From assembly GCA_003987775.1 (NCBI GenBank), contig RXJD01000049.1, forward strand, positions 1-64,000: a stretch of 64,000 nt of DNA, given 5' to 3'. Below the pieces are notes generated by a model. It made no database searches and was not told where the DNA came from. It saw only the letters and a list, made by a program, of their open reading frames with translations. Positions 41,810 to 50,886 of this stretch are shown piece by piece; the stretch's first letter is position 1; the number at the start of each line of letters is the position of its first letter. The stretch is from Mycobacterium sp. (GTDB taxonomy: Bacteria > Actinomycetota > Actinomycetes > Mycobacteriales > Mycobacteriaceae). The position numbers and the translations under genes are program-made.

Positions 41810-42910
41810 ATGCAAATATCAGCCGCAGTGGTGCAAGAGGTAGGCGCGCAGTTCACGTTCAGCGATGTCGACCTCGAAGCGCCGAAACCTGATGAAGTGG
41901 TGGTGCAGATCGCCGGTGCCGGCATCTGCCACACCGACATCGCGGTCCAGCACGGGCACCTGCCGTTCCCGCTGCCCGGCGTCCTGGGCCATGAGGGCAG
42001 CGGAACCGTCGTCGACGTCGGCCGCGACGTGCGCACGGTCACCGTCGGTGATCAGGTCGCGATCAGCTTCAACAGCTGCAACGCGTGCCCCCGATGCGCG
42101 ATGGGCGAACCGGCGTATTGCCACAACTTCCTCGAATACAACTTCGGTGGGGCGCGGCCCGACGGATCCTCCGGGTTAGCCTCTGGCGGAACCAAATTGG
42201 GAGGTAATTTCTTCGGTCAGTCGTCGTTGGCCACGCACGCGCTGGCCCACGAACGCAATGTCGTCAAGCTGCCGCCGGGCGCACCGCTCGAGCTGGTGGG
42301 GCCGCTGGGATGCGGCATCCAGACCGGCGCGGGCGCGGTGCTCAACTCGCTGGACGTGCGACCCGGATCGACAGTGGTGATCACCGGCTCGGGCGCGGTG
42401 GGGCTGTCGGCGGTGATGGCCGCCGTTGTGCGCGACGCCGCGTCGATCATCGCGGTCGACCTCCACGAGAGCAGGCGGGCGCTGGCCACCGAGCTGGGCG
42501 CCACCCACGTGATCGACCCGCAAGCGGGCCCGCTTTCCGAACAGATCCGGGAGATCGCCCCCGGGGGCGCCGATTACGCAGTCGACACCACCGCAGTGAC
42601 TCCGGTCGTAGAACAGCTGCTCGCGTCCCTCGGGATGCGAGGCATACTCGGTTTGATCGGCGTCCCAGCCGATCCGCAGGCTGTCTTCACGGTCGGGTTG
42701 TTCCAGCCGCCCCTGCTGGGGCTCACCATCCGGGGCATCGTCGAAGGCGACGCCGACCCGCAGAAGTTCATCCCTTATCTGCTCGATCTGCACGGCCAGG
42801 GCAGGTTCCCGTTCGACAAGCTGATCACCACGATGCCGCTGGCCCAGATCAACGAGGCAGTGGAAGCCCAACACCGCGGTGAGGTCCTGAAGGCCGTGCT
42901 GACACCGTGA
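41810..42910 (+). CDS. Aryl/allyl-alcohol dehydrogenase (zinc-dependent MDR)
   Basis: 366-residue zinc MDR dehydrogenase. Catalytic zinc: GAGICHTDIAV (Cys), LGHEGSGTVV (His-Glu) and GPLGCGIQTGAGAVLN (Cys). Structural zinc: CNACPRCAMGEPAYC. NAD motif: ITGSGAVGLSAVMAAV. NFFGQSSLATHALAHERN with PLGCGIQTGAGAVLN is characteristic of benzyl/aryl-alcohol dehydrogenases such as XylB/AreB, which oxidise benzyl, perillyl or cumic-type alcohols. It lies upstream of a CYP108-like P450 and an aldehyde dehydrogenase, so methyl to carboxylate oxidation is a consistent combined function (inference). Confidence 0.9.
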   Translation: MQISAAVVQEVGAQFTFSDVDLEAPKPDEVVVQIAGAGICHTDIAVQHGHLPFPLPGVLGHEGSGTVVDVGRDVRTVTVGDQVAISFNSCNACPRCAMGEPAYCHNFLEYNFGGARPDGSSGLASGGTKLGGNFFGQSSLATHALAHERNVVKLPPGAPLELVGPLGCGIQTGAGAVLNSLDVRPGSTVVITGSGAVGLSAVMAAVVRDAASIIAVDLHESRRALATELGATHVIDPQAGPLSEQIREIAPGGADYAVDTTAVTPVVEQLLASLGMRGILGLIGVPADPQAVFTVGLFQPPLLGLTIRGIVEGDADPQKFIPYLLDLHGQGRFPFDKLITTMPLAQINEAVEAQHRGEVLKAVLTP

Positions 42911-42930
42911 TCCGACTTCGGACAACATGA

Positions 42931-43881
42931 ATGGCGAATAATCCAGGCCGAAAGGCGGCCCTGGCCGCGACACTCGTGGCGGGCGGAGCGGCTGCCGCGG
43001 CCGCGGCCGTTGCCCGACGGGACCCCGATCCTACGCGCGCGGCACTTCCCCCGTTGGAGCTGACTCCGGTTCACCGCGGCGGAGCCGGGCAACCGCTATT
43101 GCTGTTGCACGGGATCGGGGCTATCTGGCGGGCATGGTCCCCGGTACTGCCCTACCTGGAACCACACCACGCGTTGATCGTGCCGACGCTCCACGGGCAC
43201 GCGGGTGGACCGCCCCTTGGTGAGGACGTCGAACCATCGATTCAGGCCCTTGCTGACGGCATCGAGGAGGAGCTCGACCGCCTGGGCCTGCAGAAGGTGC
43301 ACATCGCCGGTAACTCACTCGGCGGCTGGATCGGGATCGAACTCGCCCGCCGGGGACGCGCCCAGTCACTCGTTCTGCTCAGCCCCGCTGGGGCCTGGCG
43401 CTCGCCGCGTCGCATCAAAGTGACCACTGCAGGTGTCAGGTTCTCCCTCGGCGCGATCGCGCGTTATTCGCATCGGGCCGAAGCGATCGTCGAGCGCCGC
43501 GTGCTGCGCTGGGCGCTACTGGCAGCCCAGGTAGCCCATCCCCACCAGGTGCAGCGCGAAACGCTGGTGACCTATGTCCACGCCAGTGGCCATTCACCGG
43601 TGGTCGATCCGCTGCTGCGGGTACTTCACCTGACTCCGGTCGATCCCCTGCCCGAAGAACGGGACTACCCCGTCAGGCTGGTGTGGGGAGAGCGCGATCT
43701 CGTGCTGCCCTTCAAGCATTTCGGCTCGCCGATGCTGGAACGGCTGCCCGGCGCAGAGCTGATCCGCCTCGAGGGCGTCGGCCACGTCCCGATGTCGGAC
43801 GACCCCGCGCGCGTCGCCGAGCTGATCCTGGAAGTGACCCGCGCCGTCGACGGCGCGGTAGGTTCGACCGGAAATGAGTGA
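42931..43881 (+). CDS. Alpha/beta fold hydrolase
   Basis: 316-residue hydrolase. An Ala-rich N-terminal stretch (ALAATLVAGGAAAAAAAVA, residues 9-27) may be a membrane anchor or signal. LLLLHGIGAIWRAWSPVLPY is the oxyanion-side motif, VHIAGNSLGGWIGIELARR the nucleophile elbow, WGERDLVLPF the acid and LEGVGHVPMSDDP the His. It overlaps the WS/DGAT gene by eight bases, so lipid ester turnover is a reasonable guess. Starts 20 bases after the alcohol dehydrogenase stop. Confidence 0.87.
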   Translation: MANNPGRKAALAATLVAGGAAAAAAAVARRDPDPTRAALPPLELTPVHRGGAGQPLLLLHGIGAIWRAWSPVLPYLEPHHALIVPTLHGHAGGPPLGEDVEPSIQALADGIEEELDRLGLQKVHIAGNSLGGWIGIELARRGRAQSLVLLSPAGAWRSPRRIKVTTAGVRFSLGAIARYSHRAEAIVERRVLRWALLAAQVAHPHQVQRETLVTYVHASGHSPVVDPLLRVLHLTPVDPLPEERDYPVRLVWGERDLVLPFKHFGSPMLERLPGAELIRLEGVGHVPMSDDPARVAELILEVTRAVDGAVGSTGNE

Positions 43882-45301
43882 TCGCATGTCCAACACCGAC
43901 GCTGACACACTTGCTTCATGGGGTGGTGGTCAAGACCTCAGCGCCTGGGAAGCGTTGATGTGGCGCAGCGATGGTGATCATCGGACCCGCTCGACCGGGG
44001 TGATCGTCGAGTTGCTCGACACTGAACCGGACTGGGATCGGCTGGTCGCCGCGCATGACCGGTTCACTCAGCAGGTTCCACGACTGCGCGAACGCATCGT
44101 CGAGCCGGTGGTGTCGGTTGTCGCGCCGGCATGGTCTCCCGACCCGCATTTCGACCTGGCGTACCACCTGCAACGAGTACGGCTTCCCGGTTACGGTTCG
44201 ATGGCCGAATTGCATGCGCTGGCATCCCAATTCGCCGCCCGCCCACTCGATCCGGCGCGTCCCCCCTGGGAGGCCCTGCTCGTCCTCGGCGTCGAGGGCG
44301 GTCAGGCCGCATATCTGTTCAAGCCCCATCACAGTCTCAGTGACGGGATCGGTCTGCTGCAATTGCTCGAACTGGCCCACGGGCACAGCCGTGAGCCCTC
44401 ACCCGCCGACGATGTGGTGATTCCCGAGCCTCGACGGAAGGAGACACCGGAGGGGCTGCTGGTAAACCGGTTGTCCGGCAAGGTCGTCAACGCTCCCGGG
44501 AGCGCATTGCGTGAAGCCTTCCGCGTCGCCGGCCACTTTGTCGGCAACCCTATCGGAACGACGACCGAAGCCGTGAAGTTCGCGATGTCGCTGCGCCGCG
44601 TAATGTCGCCGCCGGATACCCCGCACTCCCCCGCGCTGACCGGCGGCGGTTCCGGTTATCGGCTGGACACCTTCGACGTGCCGTTTGACGAACTGAAGGC
44701 ATCGGGACGGGCGGCCGGCGGTTCGGTCAACGACGCATTCCTGGCCGCTCTGCTTGGAGGGGTCCGGCGCTACCACGAAAAGCTCTCTCTCACAGTCGAT
44801 TCAATCCCGATAGCGATACCGGTCAGCCTTCGCACCGACGCTGATCCATTGGGCGCCAACAAGTTCGCCGGTGCGCTGCTCGTGGCTCCGGTCGGTGAAC
44901 CGGATCCCAGGACCCGCATCGCCGCCATCCACGACCTGATCAAAGACGTGCGCAAGGAACCCGCGCTCGGGTTCCTCGACCTCATCGCGCCGGTGTTGAG
45001 CCGACTGCCGGGTGTTGTGCTCACGCGGATCGCCGGTGAGATGACCGGCCTGTCCGACTTCCAGGCTTCCAATCTCGGGGCGATCGGCCGTCCGCTGTAT
45101 CTGGCCGGTGCGCGGGTGACCCGCGTCTACCCGATGGGTCCCCGACCCGGTATTCCAGCCATGATCGCGGTGATCACCTACGAGGGCACGTGTTGCATCG
45201 CAGTCAACTTCGACCCGGAGGCCATCACCGATGCCGAAGCGTTCTCGGCCTGCCTCCGTGAGGGTTTCGAGGAGGTGACCGCGCTTGCACACACCGGCTG
45301 A
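43874..45301 (+). CDS. Wax ester synthase/diacylglycerol acyltransferase (WS/DGAT)
   Basis: 475-residue WS/DGAT family acyltransferase of the condensation-domain superfamily. The catalytic motif HHSLSDGIG lies near residue 154. Other family blocks: PHFDLAYHLQRVRLPGYG, RPPWEALLVLGVEG, GSVNDAFLAALLGGVRRYHE, and the C-terminal SDFQASNLGAIGRPLYLAGA with YPMGPRPG. It would esterify diacylglycerol or fatty alcohol with acyl-CoA, storing carbon from catabolism. Homolog position next to plsBC recalls Rv2484c, but here it is on the opposite strand. ATG 43874 overlaps the hydrolase end. Confidence 0.93.
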   Translation: MSDRMSNTDADTLASWGGGQDLSAWEALMWRSDGDHRTRSTGVIVELLDTEPDWDRLVAAHDRFTQQVPRLRERIVEPVVSVVAPAWSPDPHFDLAYHLQRVRLPGYGSMAELHALASQFAARPLDPARPPWEALLVLGVEGGQAAYLFKPHHSLSDGIGLLQLLELAHGHSREPSPADDVVIPEPRRKETPEGLLVNRLSGKVVNAPGSALREAFRVAGHFVGNPIGTTTEAVKFAMSLRRVMSPPDTPHSPALTGGGSGYRLDTFDVPFDELKASGRAAGGSVNDAFLAALLGGVRRYHEKLSLTVDSIPIAIPVSLRTDADPLGANKFAGALLVAPVGEPDPRTRIAAIHDLIKDVRKEPALGFLDLIAPVLSRLPGVVLTRIAGEMTGLSDFQASNLGAIGRPLYLAGARVTRVYPMGPRPGIPAMIAVITYEGTCCIAVNFDPEAITDAEAFSACLREGFEEVTALAHTG

Positions 45302-45348
45302 CGCGAAAGCACCTGGGCCAACCACGAAGGGCGGAAGGAAAGAACCTC

Positions 45349-45678
45349 ATGAATTTTGATGACGTCGTTGCAATACTTGACAAGTCGGTCGGCGGCCCGG
45401 ACGCCGATGTGGCTTCCCACGGGCCCTTCTGGCGAGATGTCACCCGCGACACTTTCGTCGCGATGAAGGTCGGCGGACGGCCACTGGTGATCCTCGGCGA
45501 CGGCGCGAACTCGAACCTGGTGTTGTCGCTGAAAGGCGAAGCGCCGTTTGGTTCCGACCTGGACGACCCGCCCGCAGGCGCCGTGACACCCCTGATGCCG
45601 GCGTACCTCGATCCGATGCCGGCGGAGGAAATCAGCCATATCGAGCGATGGATAGATGCCGGATGTCCGGCGGTTTGA
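45349..45678 (+). CDS. Conserved-looking small protein with a cytochrome-c-like C-terminal motif
   Basis: 109 residues, function not recognised. GGAAGGAAAG precedes ATG 45349. The C-terminal MPAEEISHIERWIDAGCPAV resembles the ending of c-type-cytochrome-like domains (IxxWIxxGxP), and FWRDVTRDTFVAMKVGGRPL and LKGEAPFGSDLDDPPAG have the feel of a small binding domain. There is no CxxCH heme site and no signal peptide, so it is not a cytochrome c. It lies between the WS/DGAT and P450 genes, all on the same strand. Confidence 0.7.
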   Translation: MNFDDVVAILDKSVGGPDADVASHGPFWRDVTRDTFVAMKVGGRPLVILGDGANSNLVLSLKGEAPFGSDLDDPPAGAVTPLMPAYLDPMPAEEISHIERWIDAGCPAV

Positions 45679-45894
45679 CGGTCCTCGACTGGCGTTGCCG
45701 ATGACAATTTCCATGACGATGACTATGGCTATGCCTTCGACGGGGCACGTCTACCCCCAACGCGGGAGCGATCACCCCCCGACATGGTGACGCACAAACA
45801 AGTCCCACGCGATGAGACTTGAGAGCAACAGCCCGCCCACGGCGTCTCGTGGACACGCTGAACAGGTCACTACCCCAGAAGAAAGAGGACACCA

Positions 45895-47226
45895 GTGACG
45901 ACCACCCAGCCCACCGAATCAGCGGTTCTCCCCGACGACATCGCGCGGCGGCTCGTGCTCCCCGAGGGCCACTCCGACCTCACCGCGCTGTACGAAGCCT
46001 ACAAATGGCTGCGCGACAACATGCCGGTGGCGAAGGCGGTCGTCGAGGGCTACGACCCCATCTGGCTGATCAGCAAGCACGCCGACATCCAGGAAGTCGA
46101 GAGTCTGTCGGAAGTCTTTGCCGCCGGCGGTGGCCCGGACAATCCAGGCTCGCACAACCCGATCCTGCAGAACACCGCCGGTGACGAGTTCACCAAGCAA
46201 CTCCTCGGCGGCAGCCTGCGCATCCTCGACGCACTGCCCTACATTGACCCGCCCGAGCACACGCAGGCCAAAAACATGGCGTTCAACTACTTCAAACCAC
46301 CATCGGTCAAGAAACTCGAAGCTCAGATCCGCGACCTCGCCAAGGAATCCATCGACCAGCTCAAGCAGCTTTCGGCGCGCGGTCAGATCGACCTGGTCGA
46401 CGACTGGGCGCTGGGGTACCCGCTGCACGTGGTGATGACGCTGGTGGGGGTGCCGCGCGAGGACGAGCCGCGGATGATGGCCCTCACCCAGGAGTTCTTC
46501 GGCACCGCCGACCCGGAACATCAACGCGCGGACGTCGAGCCCCTGGCCCCGGAGGCGATGGCCCAACAGTGGGCGGCCACGATCCAGGACTTCTTCGCCT
46601 ACTTCGACGTATTGGCCGAAGATCGCCGCGCCAATCCCCGCGATGACCTGGCCTCGGCGGTCGCCTGCGCCAAAGGGGCCGACGGCGAGTACTGGCCCAA
46701 ATCCTTCGTCTACGGCTGGTACACGGCCATCTTCACGGCCGGCCACGACACCACGTCGGCGACCCTGGCCGGCACGCTTCAGCAGTTGGCCCTGCATCCG
46801 GAGGTGCTGGCCCGTGTCAAAGCTGACATGAGTTTGGTGCCCGACCTCATCCAGGAGGGTTTGCGGTACGTGGCGCCGGTCAAACACTTCATGCGCGTCG
46901 CGCTCAAGGACCACACCATTCGCGGCCAGACCATCAAAGCCGGTGACCGGGTTATGCCGCTGTTCCAGTCGGGCTGCCGCGATGAGGAGGTCTTTGACAA
47001 CCCCAACGACTTCAACATCGACCGCAAGCCCAACAATCACCTCGCGTTCGGCTTCGGCGCGCACACCTGCGTCGGCCAGCACCTGGCCAAGCAGGAACTG
47101 AAGGTGATGTTCGAAGAACTGCTGCCCCGGCTGGAGTCGATCGAGGTGCTCGGGCCCGGCAGCGTGACGCAGACGAACTTCGTCGGCGGTCTCAAGCACT
47201 TGCCCGCAACAGTCACCATCTCCTGA
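45895..47226 (+). CDS. Cytochrome P450, CYP108 (P450terp)-like
   Basis: 443-residue soluble P450. Heme loop [19 protein letters not shown]-helix [15 protein letters not shown]-helix EGLRY. Many segments match what I remember of P450terp (CYP108A1): [56 protein letters not shown] and [11 protein letters not shown]450terp hydroxylates the allylic methyl of alpha-terpineol. GTG 45895 follows AGAGGA. The aldehyde dehydrogenase begins 14 bases downstream, as in the terp operon layout. A terpene or related cyclic substrate is inferred. Confidence 0.92.
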   Translation: MTTTQPTESAVLPDDIARRLVLPEGHSDLTALYEAYKWLRDNMPVAKAVVEGYDPIWLISKHADIQEVESLSEVFAAGGGPDNPGSHNPILQNTAGDEFTKQLLGGSLRILDALPYIDPPEHTQAKNMAFNYFKPPSVKKLEAQIRDLAKESIDQLKQLSARGQIDLVDDWALGYPLHVVMTLVGVPREDEPRMMALTQEFFGTADPEHQRADVEPLAPEAMAQQWAATIQDFFAYFDVLAEDRRANPRDDLASAVACAKGADGEYWPKSFVYGWYTAIFTAGHDTTSATLAGTLQQLALHPEVLARVKADMSLVPDLIQEGLRYVAPVKHFMRVALKDHTIRGQTIKAGDRVMPLFQSGCRDEEVFDNPNDFNIDRKPNNHLAFGFGAHTCVGQHLAKQELKVMFEELLPRLESIEVLGPGSVTQTNFVGGLKHLPATVTIS

Positions 47227-47240
47227 ACGGGCGGACATCC

Positions 47241-48701
47241 ATGACAACGATCGATTACCCGCAGCTGTACATCGGCGGCACGTGGAGCGCGCCCGCCGGC
47301 CACGACACCATCGAGGTCCACTCTCCGACGACCGAGGAACGGATCGGTTCGGTGCCCCGCGGCAAAGAGGCCGACATCGACGCGGCTGTCGCGGCGGCCA
47401 GGACGGCATTCGACGCCCCCGACGGATGGGCGAACTGGGATCCCAAAGAGCGCGCTGATGTGCTCGAGAAGTTCGCGGCGGAACTGGAAGCTCGCGGCGC
47501 CGAAACAGCACGGCGGGTTTCGATGCAGAACGGGATGCCGATCTGGCTGGCCCACCAGTTCGAGGCCGGTTTTCCGGCGCTGCTGGTGCGCTACTACAGC
47601 GGCCTGATGACCAGTGCACCGGTCGAGGACGCGCGTCCCGGCATGTTCGGGGGCACCGCGCTGGTTTCTAAGGAGCCCGTCGGCGTCGTCGGCGCGATCG
47701 TGCCCTGGAATGTGCCACAAGGGATTTCGTTCCTCAAGATCGCACCCGCGCTGGCCGCCGGCTGCACGATGGTCCTCAAGCCCGCCGAGGAAACCGTGCT
47801 CGACGCATTCCTCATGGCCGAGGCCGCGGCGGCGGCCGGTCTACCCGACGGTGTGCTCAACGTGGTTCCCGGCGGCCGCGAGGTGGGCGCCTATCTGGTC
47901 GAGCACCCCGGGGTGGACAAGGTGTCGTTCACCGGCTCCAGCGCCGCAGGCCGCTGGATTGCCGAGGCATGCGGACGCTTGTTGCGGCCGGTCACCCTCG
48001 AGCTCGGCGGCAAATCTGCGGCGATCGTGCTCGACGACGCCAACCTGGCCGCCTCGATCGAACAGTTCTTCGGGGTCACCCTGCTCAACAACGGGCAGAT
48101 CTGTTGGCTCAACTCCCGGGTGCTGGTCCCTCGCAGCCGGTATTCCGAGATCGTCGACACGATAACCGATTTGGCGCGATCGCTGACGGTGGGCGATCCC
48201 CTCGACCCCGAAACCAAGGTCGGCCCGCTGGTTTCGGAGCGCCAACGCGAGCGCGTCGAGGGGTATATCGCCAAAGGCAAGAGTGAAGGCGCCCGAATGA
48301 CCACCGGCGGTTCGCGACCGTTTGACAAGGGCTGGTTCCTGGAACCCACCATCTTCGCGGACTTGGACAACAATGCGACCGTGTCACGTGAAGAGATCTT
48401 CGGTCCGGTGCTGTCGCTGATTCCATACTCCGACGAGGACGAGGCGGTCGCAATCGCCAACGACAGCATCTACGGCCTGGGCGGTAGCGTGTGGTCATCG
48501 GATCCCGAACGCGCGGTCAACGTTGCCCGCCGCGTTCGCTCCGGGACTGTCGGGGTCAACCACTACGTCAACGACCCCGTCGCACCCTTCGGCGGCGTCA
48601 AGCAAAGCGGCATGGGGCGCGAACTCGGTCCGGAGGGGTTGCACGCGTTTCAGGTCTCCAAGACCATTTACCTGCCGCCTCCGCCTGGCGCCGGGGAATA
48701 A
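47241..48701 (+). CDS. Aldehyde dehydrogenase
   Basis: 486-residue NAD(P)-dependent aldehyde dehydrogenase. Motifs: GAIVPWNVPQGISFLKIAPA, TMVLKPAEETVLDA, VSFTGSSAAGRWIAEA, the general base in VTLELGGKSAAIVLDD, catalytic Cys in LNNGQICWLNSRVLV, and EEIFGPVLSLIPYSDEDEAV. Position directly after the CYP108-like gene suggests it oxidises the aldehyde formed from the P450 product by an alcohol dehydrogenase, giving a ring carboxylic acid. Confidence 0.94.
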   Translation: MTTIDYPQLYIGGTWSAPAGHDTIEVHSPTTEERIGSVPRGKEADIDAAVAAARTAFDAPDGWANWDPKERADVLEKFAAELEARGAETARRVSMQNGMPIWLAHQFEAGFPALLVRYYSGLMTSAPVEDARPGMFGGTALVSKEPVGVVGAIVPWNVPQGISFLKIAPALAAGCTMVLKPAEETVLDAFLMAEAAAAAGLPDGVLNVVPGGREVGAYLVEHPGVDKVSFTGSSAAGRWIAEACGRLLRPVTLELGGKSAAIVLDDANLAASIEQFFGVTLLNNGQICWLNSRVLVPRSRYSEIVDTITDLARSLTVGDPLDPETKVGPLVSERQRERVEGYIAKGKSEGARMTTGGSRPFDKGWFLEPTIFADLDNNATVSREEIFGPVLSLIPYSDEDEAVAIANDSIYGLGGSVWSSDPERAVNVARRVRSGTVGVNHYVNDPVAPFGGVKQSGMGRELGPEGLHAFQVSKTIYLPPPPGAGE

Positions 48702-48752
48702 CACAGGCGTTCAGCTGATTTCGTGTCTACCACGGATCGGAGCAAGGAACCA

Positions 48753-49748
48753 ATGTCAGCGCCCGCAGCCAGGAAAGCCAGCGGCAACGTTCACGAATTC
48801 ACTACCGATCTCGTTGTCCGTCGCCGCAACGCCGCTGCAGCGGGCGTGGTAATCCTGGACCTTGCCCATCCGCAGGGTGAAGAGCTGCCCCGTTGGGAAC
48901 CGGGAGCCCATATCGACCTGCTCCTCACCGACGGCCTTACGCGCCAGTATTCGCTGTGCGGTAGTTCCGATGATCCGACTGTGTGGCGGGTTGGAGTCTT
49001 GCTCGATCCCGCCAGCCGCGGCGGCTCGCAATACGTGCACGACAACCTCCAAGAAGGTGCCACTGTACGAGTGCGGGGCCCCCGCAACCACTTTCCGCTG
49101 ATCGACGCGCCACACTACCGGTTCATCGCAGGAGGTATCGGCATCACTCCGATTCTGGCGATGCTGGAGGAGGTTGAGCGGGCAGGCAACGATTGGACCC
49201 TGCTTTATGGCGGACGGACCCGGGAGTCGATGGCGTTTGCGGACGACCTTGTCGAGCGCTACCACGATCGTGTCACAGTGTGGCCACAGGACGAACGGGG
49301 CTTTCTAGATCTGGCAAAGCTTCTCAAGGATCCGACGGACGATACGTTGGTGTATTGCTGTGGGCCCGAAGGGCTTCTGTCAGCGGTCGAGAGCCAATGT
49401 GCCCACTGGCCCGCCGGAGCCCTGCACATTGAGCGGTTCGCCGCGAAGGCACCGACGGCCGAACAAGCCGCCGAAGCGCTGGACCACTTCGAGGTGGTGT
49501 GCCACCGCACCGGTGTGACGTTTGACATCGCATCGGATCAGTCGATCCTGGAAGTCCTTGAGGAAGAGGGCATTCCCATTCTGGGCAGCTGCTATGAAGG
49601 GGTATGCGGTACCTGCGAAGCGAGGGTGTTGGAGGGAACGCCAGACCACCGCGATTCGGTGCTCAGCGAGGCCGAAAAGGCTGCCGGCGAAGTAATGTTG
49701 GTCTGCGTATCGCGCTCACGCACCGAAAGGCTGGTGCTGGACTTGTGA
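48753..49748 (+). CDS. Ferredoxin-NAD(P)H reductase component, phthalate dioxygenase reductase (VanB) type
   Basis: 331-residue reductase: FAD domain with RQYSLCGSSDD (FMN/FAD-binding RxYS), NAD domain with FIAGGIGITPILAMLEE and YCCGPEGLL, and a C-terminal plant-type [2Fe-2S] domain with CYEGVCGTCEARVLEG and a distal Cys in MLVCVSR. ATG 48753 is chosen for AGGA six bases upstream; an in-frame GTG at 48723 lacks a site. It overlaps the Rieske oxygenase gene (GTGA), so the two form a two-component oxygenase. It might also serve the 4.4-6.2 kb dioxygenase, which lacks its own reductase. Confidence 0.92.
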   Translation: MSAPAARKASGNVHEFTTDLVVRRRNAAAAGVVILDLAHPQGEELPRWEPGAHIDLLLTDGLTRQYSLCGSSDDPTVWRVGVLLDPASRGGSQYVHDNLQEGATVRVRGPRNHFPLIDAPHYRFIAGGIGITPILAMLEEVERAGNDWTLLYGGRTRESMAFADDLVERYHDRVTVWPQDERGFLDLAKLLKDPTDDTLVYCCGPEGLLSAVESQCAHWPAGALHIERFAAKAPTAEQAAEALDHFEVVCHRTGVTFDIASDQSILEVLEEEGIPILGSCYEGVCGTCEARVLEGTPDHRDSVLSEAEKAAGEVMLVCVSRSRTERLVLDL

Positions 49749-50836
49749 AAGCCAATTATCCGAAGAAGTGCTGGTACGTCGCGGCCACCTGCGATGAGGT
49801 CACCGACTCGCCGCTGGGGCGACGCCTGCTCGGCGAGGATGTCGTGCTGTGGCGCGGTGCCGGCGGACGCGTCACCGCATTCGAAAACCGCTGTGCACAC
49901 CGGGCATTTCCGCTGTCACACAGCAGCGTCCACGGTGATCGATTGGTCTGCGGCTACCACGGATGCACCTACGACACTGACGGCAAGTGCGTCTACATAC
50001 CGTCCCAGCCGCAGGTACCGACGCGAATGAGCGTCCCCGTGTTTCCCATCCTCGAGAAGCCACCTTTCATCTGGATCTGGCTCGGACCTCCGGCTGCTGC
50101 GGCTGCCAGCCAACCCCCGTCCTTGCCATGGATCAACGACCCGGCATGGGCGACATTCGCGAGTGCCTGGCAGGTAAGCGCCAACTACATGATGGTTCAC
50201 GAGCACTACTTGGACTTCAGCTACGCGCCTGTCATTCATGCCAAAGACTTGCCCCCGGGGCTCGCCAGTATGCCGGCATTCAACAGCGTCGAGGTGACCG
50301 AGACGACCGTGTCCTATACCCGGATCATGTCGGACCTGCCCCTTACTGACTGGCACGTCAACGCCACCGGACTCGACCGCAATCTCTTGTATAGACACAG
50401 TGAGAGCGGGACTTTCGTCTCGCCCGCCATTCATCGCCAATATTGGAACATTGAAACTTCGAATGGCGAGGCGTACACCACCACTCGTACGCACGGCATC
50501 ACGCCCGAGACGGAGTCATCGACTCACGTGTTCATGCAGTCTTCGCGGAACTATCGGACCGATAGCGATGACGTGACGGCGGGGCTGCGGTCGTTTCTGG
50601 ACGGAGTTGCCCAACGCGACGTGCCCATTCTCGAGATGGCTTCCCTGCACTCAGGCTACGACGGATGGCGTGGCGGCGTGGAATTTCAGGCGGACGCGGC
50701 CGCACTGCGCGCTCGACGCATTGTCGGGGTCATGTTGGCTAAGGAAGCCGGCCGCGCTGCAATTCGCCCCGGTCTGGCCTCCGCCAGCAGGGGCGGGTCG
50801 CGCAGCCCTCGCAAGCCGATCACATCTGGTGATTAG
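49745..50836 (+). CDS. Rieske non-heme iron oxygenase (VanA-like) with an altered iron-ligand motif
   Basis: 363 residues. Rieske motif complete: CAHRAFPLSH and CGYHGCTYD. VanA-type oxygenases have DLTH-x4-H at the catalytic iron; here it reads LDFSYAPVIH, so the first His of the facial triad is Tyr while the preceding Asp and the second His remain. The rest of the catalytic domain looks intact (NSVEVTETTVSYTRIM, QYWNIETSNGEAYTTTRTHG), so either another residue serves as ligand or activity is changed. GTG 49745 overlaps the reductase stop. Likely O-demethylation or hydroxylation of a pathway compound if active. Confidence 0.88.
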   Translation: MKANYPKKCWYVAATCDEVTDSPLGRRLLGEDVVLWRGAGGRVTAFENRCAHRAFPLSHSSVHGDRLVCGYHGCTYDTDGKCVYIPSQPQVPTRMSVPVFPILEKPPFIWIWLGPPAAAAASQPPSLPWINDPAWATFASAWQVSANYMMVHEHYLDFSYAPVIHAKDLPPGLASMPAFNSVEVTETTVSYTRIMSDLPLTDWHVNATGLDRNLLYRHSESGTFVSPAIHRQYWNIETSNGEAYTTTRTHGITPETESSTHVFMQSSRNYRTDSDDVTAGLRSFLDGVAQRDVPILEMASLHSGYDGWRGGVEFQADAAALRARRIVGVMLAKEAGRAAIRPGLASASRGGSRSPRKPITSGD

Positions 50837-50886
50837 CCCCGAGTGCGTCGAGGCCCGCGGTTCACCGAGAACGACGGCCGCTGGGG

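Noticed and set aside
45919..47619. A 566-residue open frame on the reverse strand
   Set aside because: It shadows the CYP108-like P450 and the start of the aldehyde dehydrogenase; no family motif in the antisense product.
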